DNA of 64,000 bases. Origin: Nonomuraea guangzhouensis (GTDB taxonomy: Bacteria > Actinomycetota > Actinomycetes > Streptosporangiales > Streptosporangiaceae). Below, one piece after another: positions 25,161-33,564 of the stretch (its first letter is position 1; each line of letters starts with the position of its first letter). Both the position numbers and the translations under genes were made by a program. The notes beneath the pieces are model-generated. The model did not search any database, was not told where the DNA came from, and saw only the letters and a program-made list of their open reading frames with translations. The DNA lies in assembly GCF_019396345.1 (NCBI RefSeq), contig NZ_JAHKRM010000002.1, positions 124,001 through 188,000 of the forward strand. Direction: 5' to 3'.

Positions 25161-25190
25161 TGGCGCCGGGCCCCGCGAGGCCCGGCGCCA
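25161..25190. terminator. Perfect 12-bp hairpin ending the sugar operon
   Basis: TGGCGCCGGGCC (25161-25172) pairs perfectly with GGCCCGGCGCCA (25179-25190) around a 6-nt loop, 11 bp after the beta-helix stop. A short TAAGG follows rather than a U-run. It separates the operon from the protease gene. Confidence 0.75.
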
Positions 25191-25276
25191 TAAGGCCGCG
25201 ATATGCGCGGATGGTATGCCCCTCGATGATCGGCCCCGTCATACCGTGACGGCACCCCCCGATCCGAGGAGCTTCC

Positions 25277-26824
25277 ATGGTCCTTTACCGCCCGTCGGCG
25301 GCGGGCGCGGCGCTCGCGATCATCGCTCTCGTGCTCACCGCCGCTCCCGCCACCGCCGCTCCCTTCGCGGTCCCCGTCGAGGCAGCCCCCGCCGCCACGG
25401 TGGCACCGCCGCAGGACGTGCTCGACGCGATGCGGCGCGACCTGGGCCTCACCCGCGAACAGGCCATCACCCGCCTGGGCAACGAGGAGCAGGCCCGCCG
25501 GCTCCAGCCCAGACTGCGCGCCCAGCTCAAGGACCGGTACGCCGGATCCTGGGTGAACCAGGAAGGCAGGCTGGTGGTGGCCACCACCGACGCCGCCTCG
25601 GCCACCGCCGTCACCGCCGCGGGCGCCCAGGCGAAGGTCGTCGGCCGGTCGCTGGCCGCGCTCACCTCGGTCAAGAACGCGCTGGACACCACCGCGCAGA
25701 AGGCCGCCGGGCAGAAGGTCCCGGTCTGGTTCGTGGACGAGCAGGCCAACGCCGTCGTGGTGCAGGCGCTGGACGCCGCCGCGGGCGCGGCGTTCGTGGC
25801 CGCGAGCGGTGTGGACCGCGCCGCCGTACGGATCGAGACCATCGCCGAGCGGCCGGTCACCTTCCAGAACCTGCGTGGCGGCGACGCCTACTACATCGCC
25901 GGCGGCTCACGCTGCTCGATCGGCTTCCCGGTGACCCAGGGGAGCACGCAGGGCTTCGTCACGGCCGGCCACTGCGGCACTCCCGGGCTCACCACGACCG
26001 GGCCGGGCGGGCAGGGTCAGGGCACGTTCCAGGGTTCGTCGTTCCCCGGCAACGACTACTCCTGGGTCGCGGTCAACTCGACGTGGGTCGCGCGTCCGGC
26101 GGTCAACGCCTACGGCACCGAGCAGGTACCGGTCTTCGGCTCCGCCGAGGCGCCGGCCGGGTCGGCCGTGTGCCGGTCGGGCTCCACCACGCACTGGCAC
26201 TGCGGCGTCATCCAGGAGCGCAACGCCAGCGTGACCTACTCCCAGGGGACGGTCTACGAGGTCGTCCGGACGAACGTGTGCGCCGAACCCGGCGACTCCG
26301 GCGGCCCGTTCATCTCCGGCTACCAGGCGCAGGGCGTCACCTCCGGCGGCTCCGGCAACTGCAGCGCCGGCGGCACCACCTTCTTCCAGCCGGTCAACGA
26401 GATCCTCAACGCGTACGGGCTCACCCTGTCCACCGTGACCACCCAGTGCGCGGGCCACCCGAACCACCACTTCAACGACCTGACCGCCCACCAGGGCAGC
26501 TTCGGCATGCTCATCCCCGACCCCGGCCTCTACCCGCCGAACGGCTTCACCTCCGCCGGCGCCGGGACCCACACCGCCTGCATGGACGGGCCCGGCACCG
26601 CGCGGATGCGGCTCAGCCTGGAGAAGTACACCTGTTGCGGGCCCTTCGGGATCCCGATCTGGGCCGAGGTGGCGACCACCAGGACCGGCACCACCGCCAA
26701 GACCCTGACCACCAGCCAGGCGGCGGGCACCTACCGATGGGTGGTCAGCGTGAGCGACACCTACGTCGTGCCGACCACCCCGATCGGCGAGTACTACTTC
26801 CTGGGCACCACCAGTCCCGCCTAG
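25277..26824 (+). CDS. Secreted S1-family serine protease with alpha-lytic-type propeptide
   Basis: 515 aa with GAGGAG upstream. Layout: signal peptide to ~28, propeptide ~45-195 (LTREQAITRLGNEEQARRL and the VWFVDEQANAVVV stretch typical of streptogrisin/alpha-lytic prodomains), then the catalytic domain. The triad is His232 (TAGHCG), Asp260 (GNDYSW) and Ser341 (EPGDSGGP). A ~110-residue C-terminal extension with paired cysteines (YTCCGPFG) follows the protease domain; it may bind substrate, but I do not recognise it. The enzyme is made as an autoprocessed extracellular endopeptidase. Confidence 0.92.
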   Translation: MVLYRPSAAGAALAIIALVLTAAPATAAPFAVPVEAAPAATVAPPQDVLDAMRRDLGLTREQAITRLGNEEQARRLQPRLRAQLKDRYAGSWVNQEGRLVVATTDAASATAVTAAGAQAKVVGRSLAALTSVKNALDTTAQKAAGQKVPVWFVDEQANAVVVQALDAAAGAAFVAASGVDRAAVRIETIAERPVTFQNLRGGDAYYIAGGSRCSIGFPVTQGSTQGFVTAGHCGTPGLTTTGPGGQGQGTFQGSSFPGNDYSWVAVNSTWVARPAVNAYGTEQVPVFGSAEAPAGSAVCRSGSTTHWHCGVIQERNASVTYSQGTVYEVVRTNVCAEPGDSGGPFISGYQAQGVTSGGSGNCSAGGTTFFQPVNEILNAYGLTLSTVTTQCAGHPNHHFNDLTAHQGSFGMLIPDPGLYPPNGFTSAGAGTHTACMDGPGTARMRLSLEKYTCCGPFGIPIWAEVATTRTGTTAKTLTTSQAAGTYRWVVSVSDTYVVPTTPIGEYYFLGTTSPA

Positions 26825-26825
26825 G

Positions 26826-28076
26826 TCAGGCGGTCGCGGGCCCGCCGGGAGCCTGGCCGGCGGGCCCCAGCACCACGGGTAGTTCGACCGGCCCCTCGGT
26901 GATGAACGACGGGGTGTAGACGATCTGCCCCTTGTCGACCGCCAGACGCAGCTCGGGGAACCTGCCGAACAGCGAGGACAGCGCGATGCGGGCCTCGAGC
27001 CTGGCCAGCGGCGCCCCCAGGCAGAAGTGCGGCCCGCGGCCGAACCCCAGATGCGTCTCCTGGCCGCGCGCGATGTCGAAGCGCGCCGCGTCCTCGCCGA
27101 ACCTGGCCGGATCCGTCCCGCTGCCGGCGACCGCGATCATGATCGGCTCCCCGGCCGGGATCGTCACCTCGCCGAGACGCACGTCCTCCAGCGGGTAGCG
27201 GAACAGGACGTTCATCACTGAGTTCCGGCTGCGTAACGACTCCTCGACCACCTGCCCCCAGGCGTCCTTCGTACGTGCCAGGTCGAGCTGCTCACGATCC
27301 GCGCACAAGGCGATGATCGTGTTGGCGAGCAGGTGCACGGTGGTCTCGTGACCGGCGATCAGCACCAGCCACAGGATCCACACCATCTCGCTGTCGGACA
27401 GCCGGTCCCCGTCGTCCTCCTGCGCCCGGATGAGCCCGGTGGTGAGGTCGTCACCCGGATCGCCGCGCTTGCTGTCGATGAACCGGGCCAGGTAGCCGAG
27501 CAGGGCGGCCCCGGTCGCGCCGGCCTCGTCCGGGGTGGCGGTGTGCGACAGGAGCACACCGCTCCAGAGGCGGATCTGGTTCCGATCCTCCTCGGGCACA
27601 CCGAACAGCTCGCAGATCACATTGACGGGCAGCGGCTCGGTGAAGTGCCGGACGAGGTCCACCACCTCGCCCTCGTCCGCCAGCCGGTCGAGTAGTTCGT
27701 CCGTCATCTCCTGGATGCGCGCCTCGAGGCCCTGCACGCGTCCCGGGGTGAAGGCCCGGTTGACCAGGCCGCGCAGCCTGCGGTGGTCCGCTCCATCCTT
27801 GACCAGCAGGTGTTCGCCCTCGATGAGCTGCCGCAGCGGCCAGTCAGGAGGGATGGTGCCGTCGTGCAGCGCGGTGAAGTTCTTGGGGTTCTTGCTGAAG
27901 CGGATGTCGTCGTTGGAGAGGACCGAGTTCACCGTGTCGAACGAGGTCACGGCCCACGCATTGACCTTGCCCGGAAGCTCGATGCGGAACACCGGCCCGT
28001 TCTCGTCCCGATAGCGGTGAATCGTGCTGGACGTCAGCTCACCGGGGACCGGTATTTGCAGCGGAGGGGTAGTCAT
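26826..28076 (-). CDS. Cytochrome P450
   Basis: 416 aa, soluble bacterial type. The I-helix oxygen-activation motif is LVLIAGHETT, the K-helix ESLRSR (ExxR), and the haem loop GFGRGPHFCLG, with the thiolate ligand at Cys352. It is a CYP105/CYP107-like actinomycete P450 by general appearance; subfamily assignment needs alignment. No ferredoxin or biosynthetic cluster flanks it, so the substrate cannot be inferred. It converges with the protease gene, with only a base or two between the stops. Confidence 0.93.
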   Translation of the reverse strand: MTTPPLQIPVPGELTSSTIHRYRDENGPVFRIELPGKVNAWAVTSFDTVNSVLSNDDIRFSKNPKNFTALHDGTIPPDWPLRQLIEGEHLLVKDGADHRRLRGLVNRAFTPGRVQGLEARIQEMTDELLDRLADEGEVVDLVRHFTEPLPVNVICELFGVPEEDRNQIRLWSGVLLSHTATPDEAGATGAALLGYLARFIDSKRGDPGDDLTTGLIRAQEDDGDRLSDSEMVWILWLVLIAGHETTVHLLANTIIALCADREQLDLARTKDAWGQVVEESLRSRNSVMNVLFRYPLEDVRLGEVTIPAGEPIMIAVAGSGTDPARFGEDAARFDIARGQETHLGFGRGPHFCLGAPLARLEARIALSSLFGRFPELRLAVDKGQIVYTPSFITEGPVELPVVLGPAGQAPGGPATA

Positions 28077-28166
28077 TCAGAGATCTCCAAATGTCGGAAT
28101 GTCCCCCAACTTTCCGCTATCGGAGAGCTCCCAAACATCTACCGGCCGCGCCACAGTCGCCGATGT

Positions 28167-28628
28167 TTACAGAGTCCTTGTCATGAATGCGCTATATGGG
28201 TCAGGCCGATAATCCGCGAACGGCTCGCAGTATTCGAAGCCGAATTTCTCGTACAGCTTCCTGGCGGGCAGGAAGAACTCGTCCGAGCCGGTCTCGAGGC
28301 TCAGCCGGGTGAGGCCCATGCGCCTGGCCTCGGTGATGATGTGCGCCAGGAGCAGGGACGCGACCCCGCTCCGCTTGCGCACCGGCCGGGTGCGCATCGA
28401 CTTCACCTCGGCGTGCTCCGCGTCCAGCCTCTTGAGGGCGCCACAGCCCACCAGGGTGTCCCCGTCGATGACCGTCCAGAACGTGACCTCGGGCTTGCGG
28501 AGCGCGTCGAGGTCGAGGGCGTGCTTGCTCTCCAGCGGCGTGATGGACCGCATCTCCTGGAGGTGCTCGTCCAGGAAGGCGGCGATCTCCGCGCCCGACA
28601 GGTCATCGACAATGATCTTCATGCCCAT
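28167..28628 (-). CDS. GNAT-family N-acetyltransferase
   Basis: 153 aa; a second in-frame ATG two codons in (MKIIVDD) is an equally good start. The acetyl-CoA binding segment reads MRTRPVRKRSGVASLLLAHIITEARRMGLTRLSLETG, a form of the R/Q-x-x-G-x-A/G pyrophosphate loop, and the C-terminal YEKFGFEYCEPF is the usual motif B. It probably acetylates a small amine or a protein. It is apparently monocistronic, with a strong terminator for the upstream operon 9 bp before its start. Confidence 0.85.
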   Translation of the reverse strand: MGMKIIVDDLSGAEIAAFLDEHLQEMRSITPLESKHALDLDALRKPEVTFWTVIDGDTLVGCGALKRLDAEHAEVKSMRTRPVRKRSGVASLLLAHIITEARRMGLTRLSLETGSDEFFLPARKLYEKFGFEYCEPFADYRPDPYSAFMTRTL

Positions 28629-28636
28629 ATGCGTCA

Positions 28637-28666
28637 GGGTATCGCCCGGGTTGCCGGGCGATACCC
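28637..28666. terminator. Perfect 13-bp stem with tetraloop
   Basis: GGGTATCGCCCGG (28637-28649) and CCGGGCGATACCC (28654-28666) pair perfectly around GTTG. It lies 7 bp after the stop of the beta-helix gene and so ends the second sugar operon, on the minus strand. Confidence 0.78.
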
Positions 28667-28673
28667 GGCCCGC

Positions 28674-30149
28674 CTAGTTCACGCGATCGCGGGTCGCCGC
28701 CGGGAGCTGGTTGGCGGCCCCCCAGTCGGCGACCCCCGGACCGTACACCGGCCACGGGGTGCCGCCGAGGAAGGCCGGCTTCGTGTCGGTGTAGAGGGAG
28801 GGCGGGATGCGGGAGCTCGCGCTGAGCGATCCCCACTTCAGCGTGCTGCCTTCCAGGTTGGCGCCGTGGTAGTGGTCGGTGCCGGACAGCCGGATGAGCG
28901 CCAGCTTGTTGCCGATGACGTTCTGCCGGGCCGTCTGCCCGTTGATGCTGCCGAGCTGGTTGTTGGCGTAGTTGCGGAACCAGGTGTTGCCCGGTCCGGT
29001 CGCCTCCAGCTGGCCCTGGCCGAGCTTGGAGTTGTCGGCGTACCCCTCGTAGAAGCGGTTGCCCTCCATGAGGTTCATGTAGGCGAACGTCCCGTGCAGG
29101 GCCAGGTCGTTGTAGCCGTTGAAGGGGTTCTCCAGGGAGTTGTAGCTGATCACGTTGTGGTTGGCGCCGAGCTGCAGCATGATGTGGTGCCGTAGGTCCC
29201 ACAGCTTGTTGTCGCTGACGCGGACCCGGGTGGATCCCCAGTTCACGGCTATGCCGTAGGCGTAGCCGTTCTGATTGACGAAGGCGCCGTGCACCCGGTT
29301 GCGGTCGATCGAGATGTCCTTGCTCCAGTAGATGTTGATGTGGGAGCGGCCGGACCGCACCGACTCGATGTCCCGGACGAAGCCGTTGTTCACCATGGAG
29401 AAGGTCAGGTTGTTGACGTTCTCCAAGGTCGGCTGGTTCACCCGTTCGATGGTCAGCTGCTCGACGCCGGTGTTCTCCACCATGTCGATCTCGCGGACCT
29501 TCGGGGCCGACGAGGCCGGGTAGTCCAGGCCGATCTTCATGTTCAGGGTGAGGGTGTCGCCCTGCTTGGCGAGGACCTTGAAGATCTGCGTCTCGATCGG
29601 GTAGCCGTACGCGTACCGCCCGGCGTCCTTGTAGAGCTGCACGAAGTCGCCCGCCTGCAGGCCGGAGGCGCCGGGGACGGTGATGGTCGCGCTGCCCGAG
29701 GCGGGCGATCCGGACACGGCCGCGGCGTCGCCCGCGTAGGCGCCGCTGAACTTGAGCTCGGCGTTCACCGCCCCGGGCGCGTCGATGAGCAGCCGGGTCC
29801 GGGTACGGCCGGCGCCGCGCAGGATGATGTCGCCGGTGGTGATGGTCAGGCTGGTCCTGAAGTGGTAGGCGCCCGGCGGGAAGTAGAGCACCCGCCGGCC
29901 CGACGTGGTGGCGATGATCTCGCTGACCTTGGCCGAGGCGTCGATGCCCGCGTTGTCGGCGGGCAGGCCCTTGGTGGTGACGTCGATGGTGGTGAAGCCG
30001 CCCGGATCGCGCCACTGGGTGTCGGTCCAGCCGGCCGGTGGGAGCCGGTCGGCCGGGATGTCGCCGGAGTCGGCGGCAGCCGAGGTGGCAGGGGCGAAGA
30101 GCAGGGAGAGAACGGTTAAGGCGGCCAGGGCGTGATGGTCAGCCCGCAT
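28674..30149 (-). CDS. Secreted right-handed beta-helix protein (pectate-lyase-superfamily type)
   Basis: 491 aa. The signal peptide ALAALTVLSLLFAPATSAAA is followed by DVTTKGLPADNAGIDASAKVSEIIA and GRRVLYFPPGAYHFRTSLTI, the start of Pectate_lyase_3-type beta-helices (GH28-like fold and relatives). The middle has repeated rungs such as VEQLTIERVNQPTLENVNNLTF. It overlaps the upstream FAD oxidoreductase gene by 11 bp and is the last gene of the operon. A pectin or rhamnogalacturonan backbone substrate is plausible; catalytic Asp residues could not be placed by eye. Confidence 0.8.
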   Translation of the reverse strand: MRADHHALAALTVLSLLFAPATSAAADSGDIPADRLPPAGWTDTQWRDPGGFTTIDVTTKGLPADNAGIDASAKVSEIIATTSGRRVLYFPPGAYHFRTSLTITTGDIILRGAGRTRTRLLIDAPGAVNAELKFSGAYAGDAAAVSGSPASGSATITVPGASGLQAGDFVQLYKDAGRYAYGYPIETQIFKVLAKQGDTLTLNMKIGLDYPASSAPKVREIDMVENTGVEQLTIERVNQPTLENVNNLTFSMVNNGFVRDIESVRSGRSHINIYWSKDISIDRNRVHGAFVNQNGYAYGIAVNWGSTRVRVSDNKLWDLRHHIMLQLGANHNVISYNSLENPFNGYNDLALHGTFAYMNLMEGNRFYEGYADNSKLGQGQLEATGPGNTWFRNYANNQLGSINGQTARQNVIGNKLALIRLSGTDHYHGANLEGSTLKWGSLSASSRIPPSLYTDTKPAFLGGTPWPVYGPGVADWGAANQLPAATRDRVN

Positions 30150-31785
30150 GGGCGGTTACCTCCTTGGGGATGGAGTCATGCCGGGCCCGCGGGGCCCGGA
30201 TGTCGTCGGGCCAGGCCAGGCTGATGCCGAGCCGGTCGGTCAGGAGCCGCTGGTAGCCGGTCAGCAGGTGCCCGGTGCCGTGGACCGCCTCCGGCGTGGT
30301 CCGCGACAGCGCGCAGTAGGCGGACAGGGCCCCGGCGGCCTCACCGATCGACCATTCGACCGGGTGCAGGCGGTAGGCGCCGTTGGTGATGTGCGTCGTG
30401 CCGATGTTCTTGCCGGCGGCCAGCAGGTTGCCGGTGCCCAGCGGCAGCAGGGCACCGAGCGGGATCTGGAAGGGGAAGCAGTCGATGTCGACGTACGTCC
30501 GGCCCGAGGTGCTCGGGTGCAGGTCGATGCGGTAGTAGCCGATGCCGACGCTGTCGTCGAAGTGCGCGGCCCCCGCCTCCGCGCCGCGCATCTCCCGGCC
30601 GATGTGCCCTTCGGTGACCGTGAACAGCGCCTTGATCCGGCGCGACTCGCGGATGTAGACCTCCTTGGCCAGGCCGTCCTCCGTGCCGGTGACGTCGCCG
30701 CGCAGCCTCAGCCCCGGATAGCCGTGGCCGCCGTCCGGGCGCGGCGCCTCGGTCTGCATCCAGTGGACCAGGGACAGGGTCAGCTCGCGCGCCCCCTGGA
30801 GGGCGCTCTGGCGGGTCGCGTCGTCCACGCCGAGCAGCGGGAGCTCCCAGTAGTCGATCTGCGGCCAGTTGACCAGGGTGATCTCACCGCCGGGGAAGCC
30901 GGGCGCCAGATTGCGGCGGGCGAGGATCCGCCGGTAGTGCCACAGATCGTCGGTGCCGGCCGCCTCCAGGTCCGCCGCGGCCCCGGCGAACAGCGGGCGG
31001 GTGCGGGTGGTCAGCAGGTCGGGCACCACGTCGTCCCACGAGAGCTGCGGGCCGGGCCAGCGCGGGTCGACGGTGTCGCGCCAGTGCGCGTATCCCGCGG
31101 GCCGGTCGATGGTGTGCTCCTCCCCGGCCCGGTATTCCAGGGCGCAGCACCAGCTGACGGCCTGCTGGTCGAACGGGTCGGCGACGGCCGGGGCGTGCAG
31201 CTCGCCGTGGTCCGCGGCGCTCTCGGCGCCGATGACGTACGGGATGCCCGCGAGCTCCAGCAGCTCGCCCAGCTCGGTGGCGTCCACGACCAGCGGCGCG
31301 CGCAGCGTGCTCTCGTGGCCGGTGCGCAGGCTGCGCACCCGGACCGCGCCGATCCGGTCGCCGTCGCGGTCGGCGGCGACCGCCTCGAACGGCGACAGCA
31401 CGGTCAGCGCGCCCGAGGCGATCAGCGGGGAGAGCATCTCCTGGATGACCAGCGCCGCCACGCGCGGCTCGTGGCACAGCCGCGAGACGTTGCCGAACCC
31501 CGGGTTGAGGGTCTCCCACGCGCGCGCCTGGTCGGTCAGCGGATAGTCGCGCCGGTAGTGGTCGCGGACGCGGCCGCGCAGCTCGCGGTAGCTGGGCGAG
31601 CTGAGCGGCGTCTCGATCCACTGGTGCTCGTCCGGCGGCACCGCCTGGGCGGTGAGCTGCCCGCCGAGCCAGTCGGACCGCTCGACCAGGATCACCCGCT
31701 GTCCCAGTCGCGCGGCGGTCAGCGCGGCGGCGGTGCCGCCGAGACCGCCCCCGATGACGACGAGGTCGGTGGAGAGTTCCGGCAT
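30139..31785 (-). CDS. FAD-dependent oxidoreductase (PF12831-like)
   Basis: 548 aa, no signal peptide. The N-terminal dinucleotide fold is LVVIGGGLGGTAAALTAARLGQRVILVE, followed by WLGGQLTAQAVPPDEHQWIE, the usual sequence of the FAD-dependent oxidoreductase family found in polysaccharide-use loci. The C-terminal FAD-contact segment is LLPLGTGNLLAAGKNIGTTHITNGAYRLHPVEWSIGEAAG. Its substrate is unknown. It starts 22 bp after the permease gene and overlaps the beta-helix gene, so it is part of the sugar operon and may oxidise a sugar taken up by the transporter. Confidence 0.85.
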   Translation of the reverse strand: MPELSTDLVVIGGGLGGTAAALTAARLGQRVILVERSDWLGGQLTAQAVPPDEHQWIETPLSSPSYRELRGRVRDHYRRDYPLTDQARAWETLNPGFGNVSRLCHEPRVAALVIQEMLSPLIASGALTVLSPFEAVAADRDGDRIGAVRVRSLRTGHESTLRAPLVVDATELGELLELAGIPYVIGAESAADHGELHAPAVADPFDQQAVSWCCALEYRAGEEHTIDRPAGYAHWRDTVDPRWPGPQLSWDDVVPDLLTTRTRPLFAGAAADLEAAGTDDLWHYRRILARRNLAPGFPGGEITLVNWPQIDYWELPLLGVDDATRQSALQGARELTLSLVHWMQTEAPRPDGGHGYPGLRLRGDVTGTEDGLAKEVYIRESRRIKALFTVTEGHIGREMRGAEAGAAHFDDSVGIGYYRIDLHPSTSGRTYVDIDCFPFQIPLGALLPLGTGNLLAAGKNIGTTHITNGAYRLHPVEWSIGEAAGALSAYCALSRTTPEAVHGTGHLLTGYQRLLTDRLGISLAWPDDIRAPRARHDSIPKEVTAHAG

Positions 31786-31807
31786 GTATCAACCTTTCGG
31801 GTACGAG

Positions 31808-32644
31808 TCAGCCCTTGACGCTGCCGTCGGTGAGTCCGGAGATGAAGGCACGCTGGTTGACCAGGAAGACGGCGATGACCGGCAGCGTGACGAGCACGGC
31901 CCCGGCCATCAGCGGGCCGTACTGGACGTTGCCGGTGGACAGGAACCGGGCCAGGGCGAGCTGGACGGTCTGGGTCTCCTGCGAGGAGGTGACCACGAGC
32001 GGCCAGAGGAAGTCGTCCCAGACCGCGGTGAAGGAGAAGATCGCGATGACCGCGACCAGCGGGCGGGCCAGCGGGAAATAGATGCGCCAGAAGACGCGCC
32101 ACTCCCCCGCGCCGTCCATCCTGGCGGCCTCGGCCAGGTGCGGGTCGGCGGTGCTGAAGTACTGCCTGGCCAGGAAGATGTTCATCGGCAGGACGAGGTA
32201 GGGCAGCACGACGCCGCCCAGGGTGTCGAGCAGCCCGGTGCCGCCGGTGCCGGTCAGGTCGTTCCCGCCGATCAGCGGCATGCTCTTGGCCATCAGGAAC
32301 AGCGGGATCAGCGTCACGGAGACCGGGATCGCCGCGGTGGAGATCAGCGTGTAGAACAGGGCGGTCGCGCCCCGGAACGGCAGCAGCGCGAAGGCGTAGC
32401 CCGCGGCGACCGCGCCCAGGCAGTTGGTCACCATGGCCACCGCCGTGACCAGGGCGGAGTTGAACATCGCCGAGCCGAGCCGGGCGTCGGTGACGGCGGT
32501 GGCGAAGTTCGCCAGGGTGGGGTGCGCGGGGATCAGCCCGATCGAGCCGAACGCGTCCTGCTCGGGGGTGAACGCCAGGCTGATCATCCACAGGAACGGC
32601 ATGAGCACCAGGACGGAGGCGGTGGCCAGGGCGGCTCTGTTCAT
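31808..32644 (-). CDS. Sugar ABC transporter permease (MalG/UgpE type)
   Basis: 278 aa from the ATG at 32644, which overlaps the partner's stop (ATGA). Six hydrophobic segments are visible. The EAA loop is LAEAARMDGAGEWRVFWRIYFPLARP, and the C-terminus ends NQRAFISGLTDGSVKG, standard for CUT1 permeases. It forms the channel with the next gene. No ATPase is encoded in the operon. Confidence 0.92.
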   Translation of the reverse strand: MNRAALATASVLVLMPFLWMISLAFTPEQDAFGSIGLIPAHPTLANFATAVTDARLGSAMFNSALVTAVAMVTNCLGAVAAGYAFALLPFRGATALFYTLISTAAIPVSVTLIPLFLMAKSMPLIGGNDLTGTGGTGLLDTLGGVVLPYLVLPMNIFLARQYFSTADPHLAEAARMDGAGEWRVFWRIYFPLARPLVAVIAIFSFTAVWDDFLWPLVVTSSQETQTVQLALARFLSTGNVQYGPLMAGAVLVTLPVIAVFLVNQRAFISGLTDGSVKG

Positions 32645-33564
32645 GAGCGCCGCCCGACGCCGCGGATGGCCAGGAACGCGAAGGCGATGATGCAGGCGAA
32701 CAGCACGAACGCCATCGCCGACGCGCTGCCGAACCGGTTGTACTGGAACGCCTCGGTGTAGATCAGGTAGTTGACCGTCGTGCTGCTGCCGAGCGGCCCG
32801 CCCCTGGTCAGGACGTAGATCTCGGCGAAGCCCTGGGCCAGGAAGACGATGTCCATGGCGATCACGTACGTGAGCATCGGCCGCAGCCCCGGCACCGTGA
32901 CGTGGCGGAAGGCGGCCCAGCGCCCGGCTCCGTCCACCCGCGCGGCCTCGTACAGGACGCTCGGGATCGACTGCAGCCCGGCGAGCAGGAGGACCATGTT
33001 GGCGCCGAGCGCCTTCCAGATCCGCATGGCGGAGGCGGCGTTCAGCGCCGACCCCTCCTCCAGCAGCCAGCTCTGCCCGGGGTGGCCGAAGCGGGCGAGG
33101 ATCTCGTTGACCAGGCCGTGCTGGGAGTACATCCACAGCCACACCATGCTGACCGCGGTCAGCGAGACGATGTGCGGCACGTAAAGGGCGGAGCGGAACA
33201 GCCCGACACCGCGGAAGGACCGCTTGGCGAGCAGGGCCAGCCCGAGCGCGATCACCACGGTGAAGGGCAGGACGATCAGCACGTACCTGCCGGTGACCAG
33301 CAGGGCCTGACCGAATTCCGGGTCGTCCAGCAGCCTGGCGTAGTTGGCCACACCCACGGGCCGCGGGCCGGACCGGCTGAGCGGGCTGTAGCGGGTGAAG
33401 CTGAGGACGAGCCCGTACAGGACCGGCACCAGCTGGAAGACGATCAGATACAGCGCGGCGGGCAGGACGAACAGCAGCCCGGCCCAGCGGCGGGACCGCC
33501 ACCGCCGGGTGGGTGCGCGATGGACGCTCGCGCCGCGTGGCCGGGCCTCGGTGAGCGTGGCCAT
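32641..33564 (-). CDS. Sugar ABC transporter permease (MalF/UgpA type)
   Basis: 307 aa with a basic, hydrophilic N-terminus and six membrane spans. The EAA loop is LYEAARVDGAGRWAAFRHVTVPGLRP. Its ATG shares one base with the stop of the binding-protein gene (TGATG), so translation is coupled. With the downstream permease it makes the membrane channel of the second sugar importer. Confidence 0.92.
   Translation of the reverse strand: MATLTEARPRGASVHRAPTRRWRSRRWAGLLFVLPAALYLIVFQLVPVLYGLVLSFTRYSPLSRSGPRPVGVANYARLLDDPEFGQALLVTGRYVLIVLPFTVVIALGLALLAKRSFRGVGLFRSALYVPHIVSLTAVSMVWLWMYSQHGLVNEILARFGHPGQSWLLEEGSALNAASAMRIWKALGANMVLLLAGLQSIPSVLYEAARVDGAGRWAAFRHVTVPGLRPMLTYVIAMDIVFLAQGFAEIYVLTRGGPLGSSTTVNYLIYTEAFQYNRFGSASAMAFVLFACIIAFAFLAIRGVGRRS

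Noticed and set aside
26826..28076. P450 as part of a natural-product or steroid pathway
   Set aside because: Neighbours are a protease and a GNAT gene, and the KstD-like gene is 33 kb away, so no pathway link can be supported.
30148..31818. 556-aa open frame opposite the FAD oxidoreductase
   Set aside because: Antisense shadow with no start context or motif; the oxidoreductase frame carries a clear dinucleotide fold.
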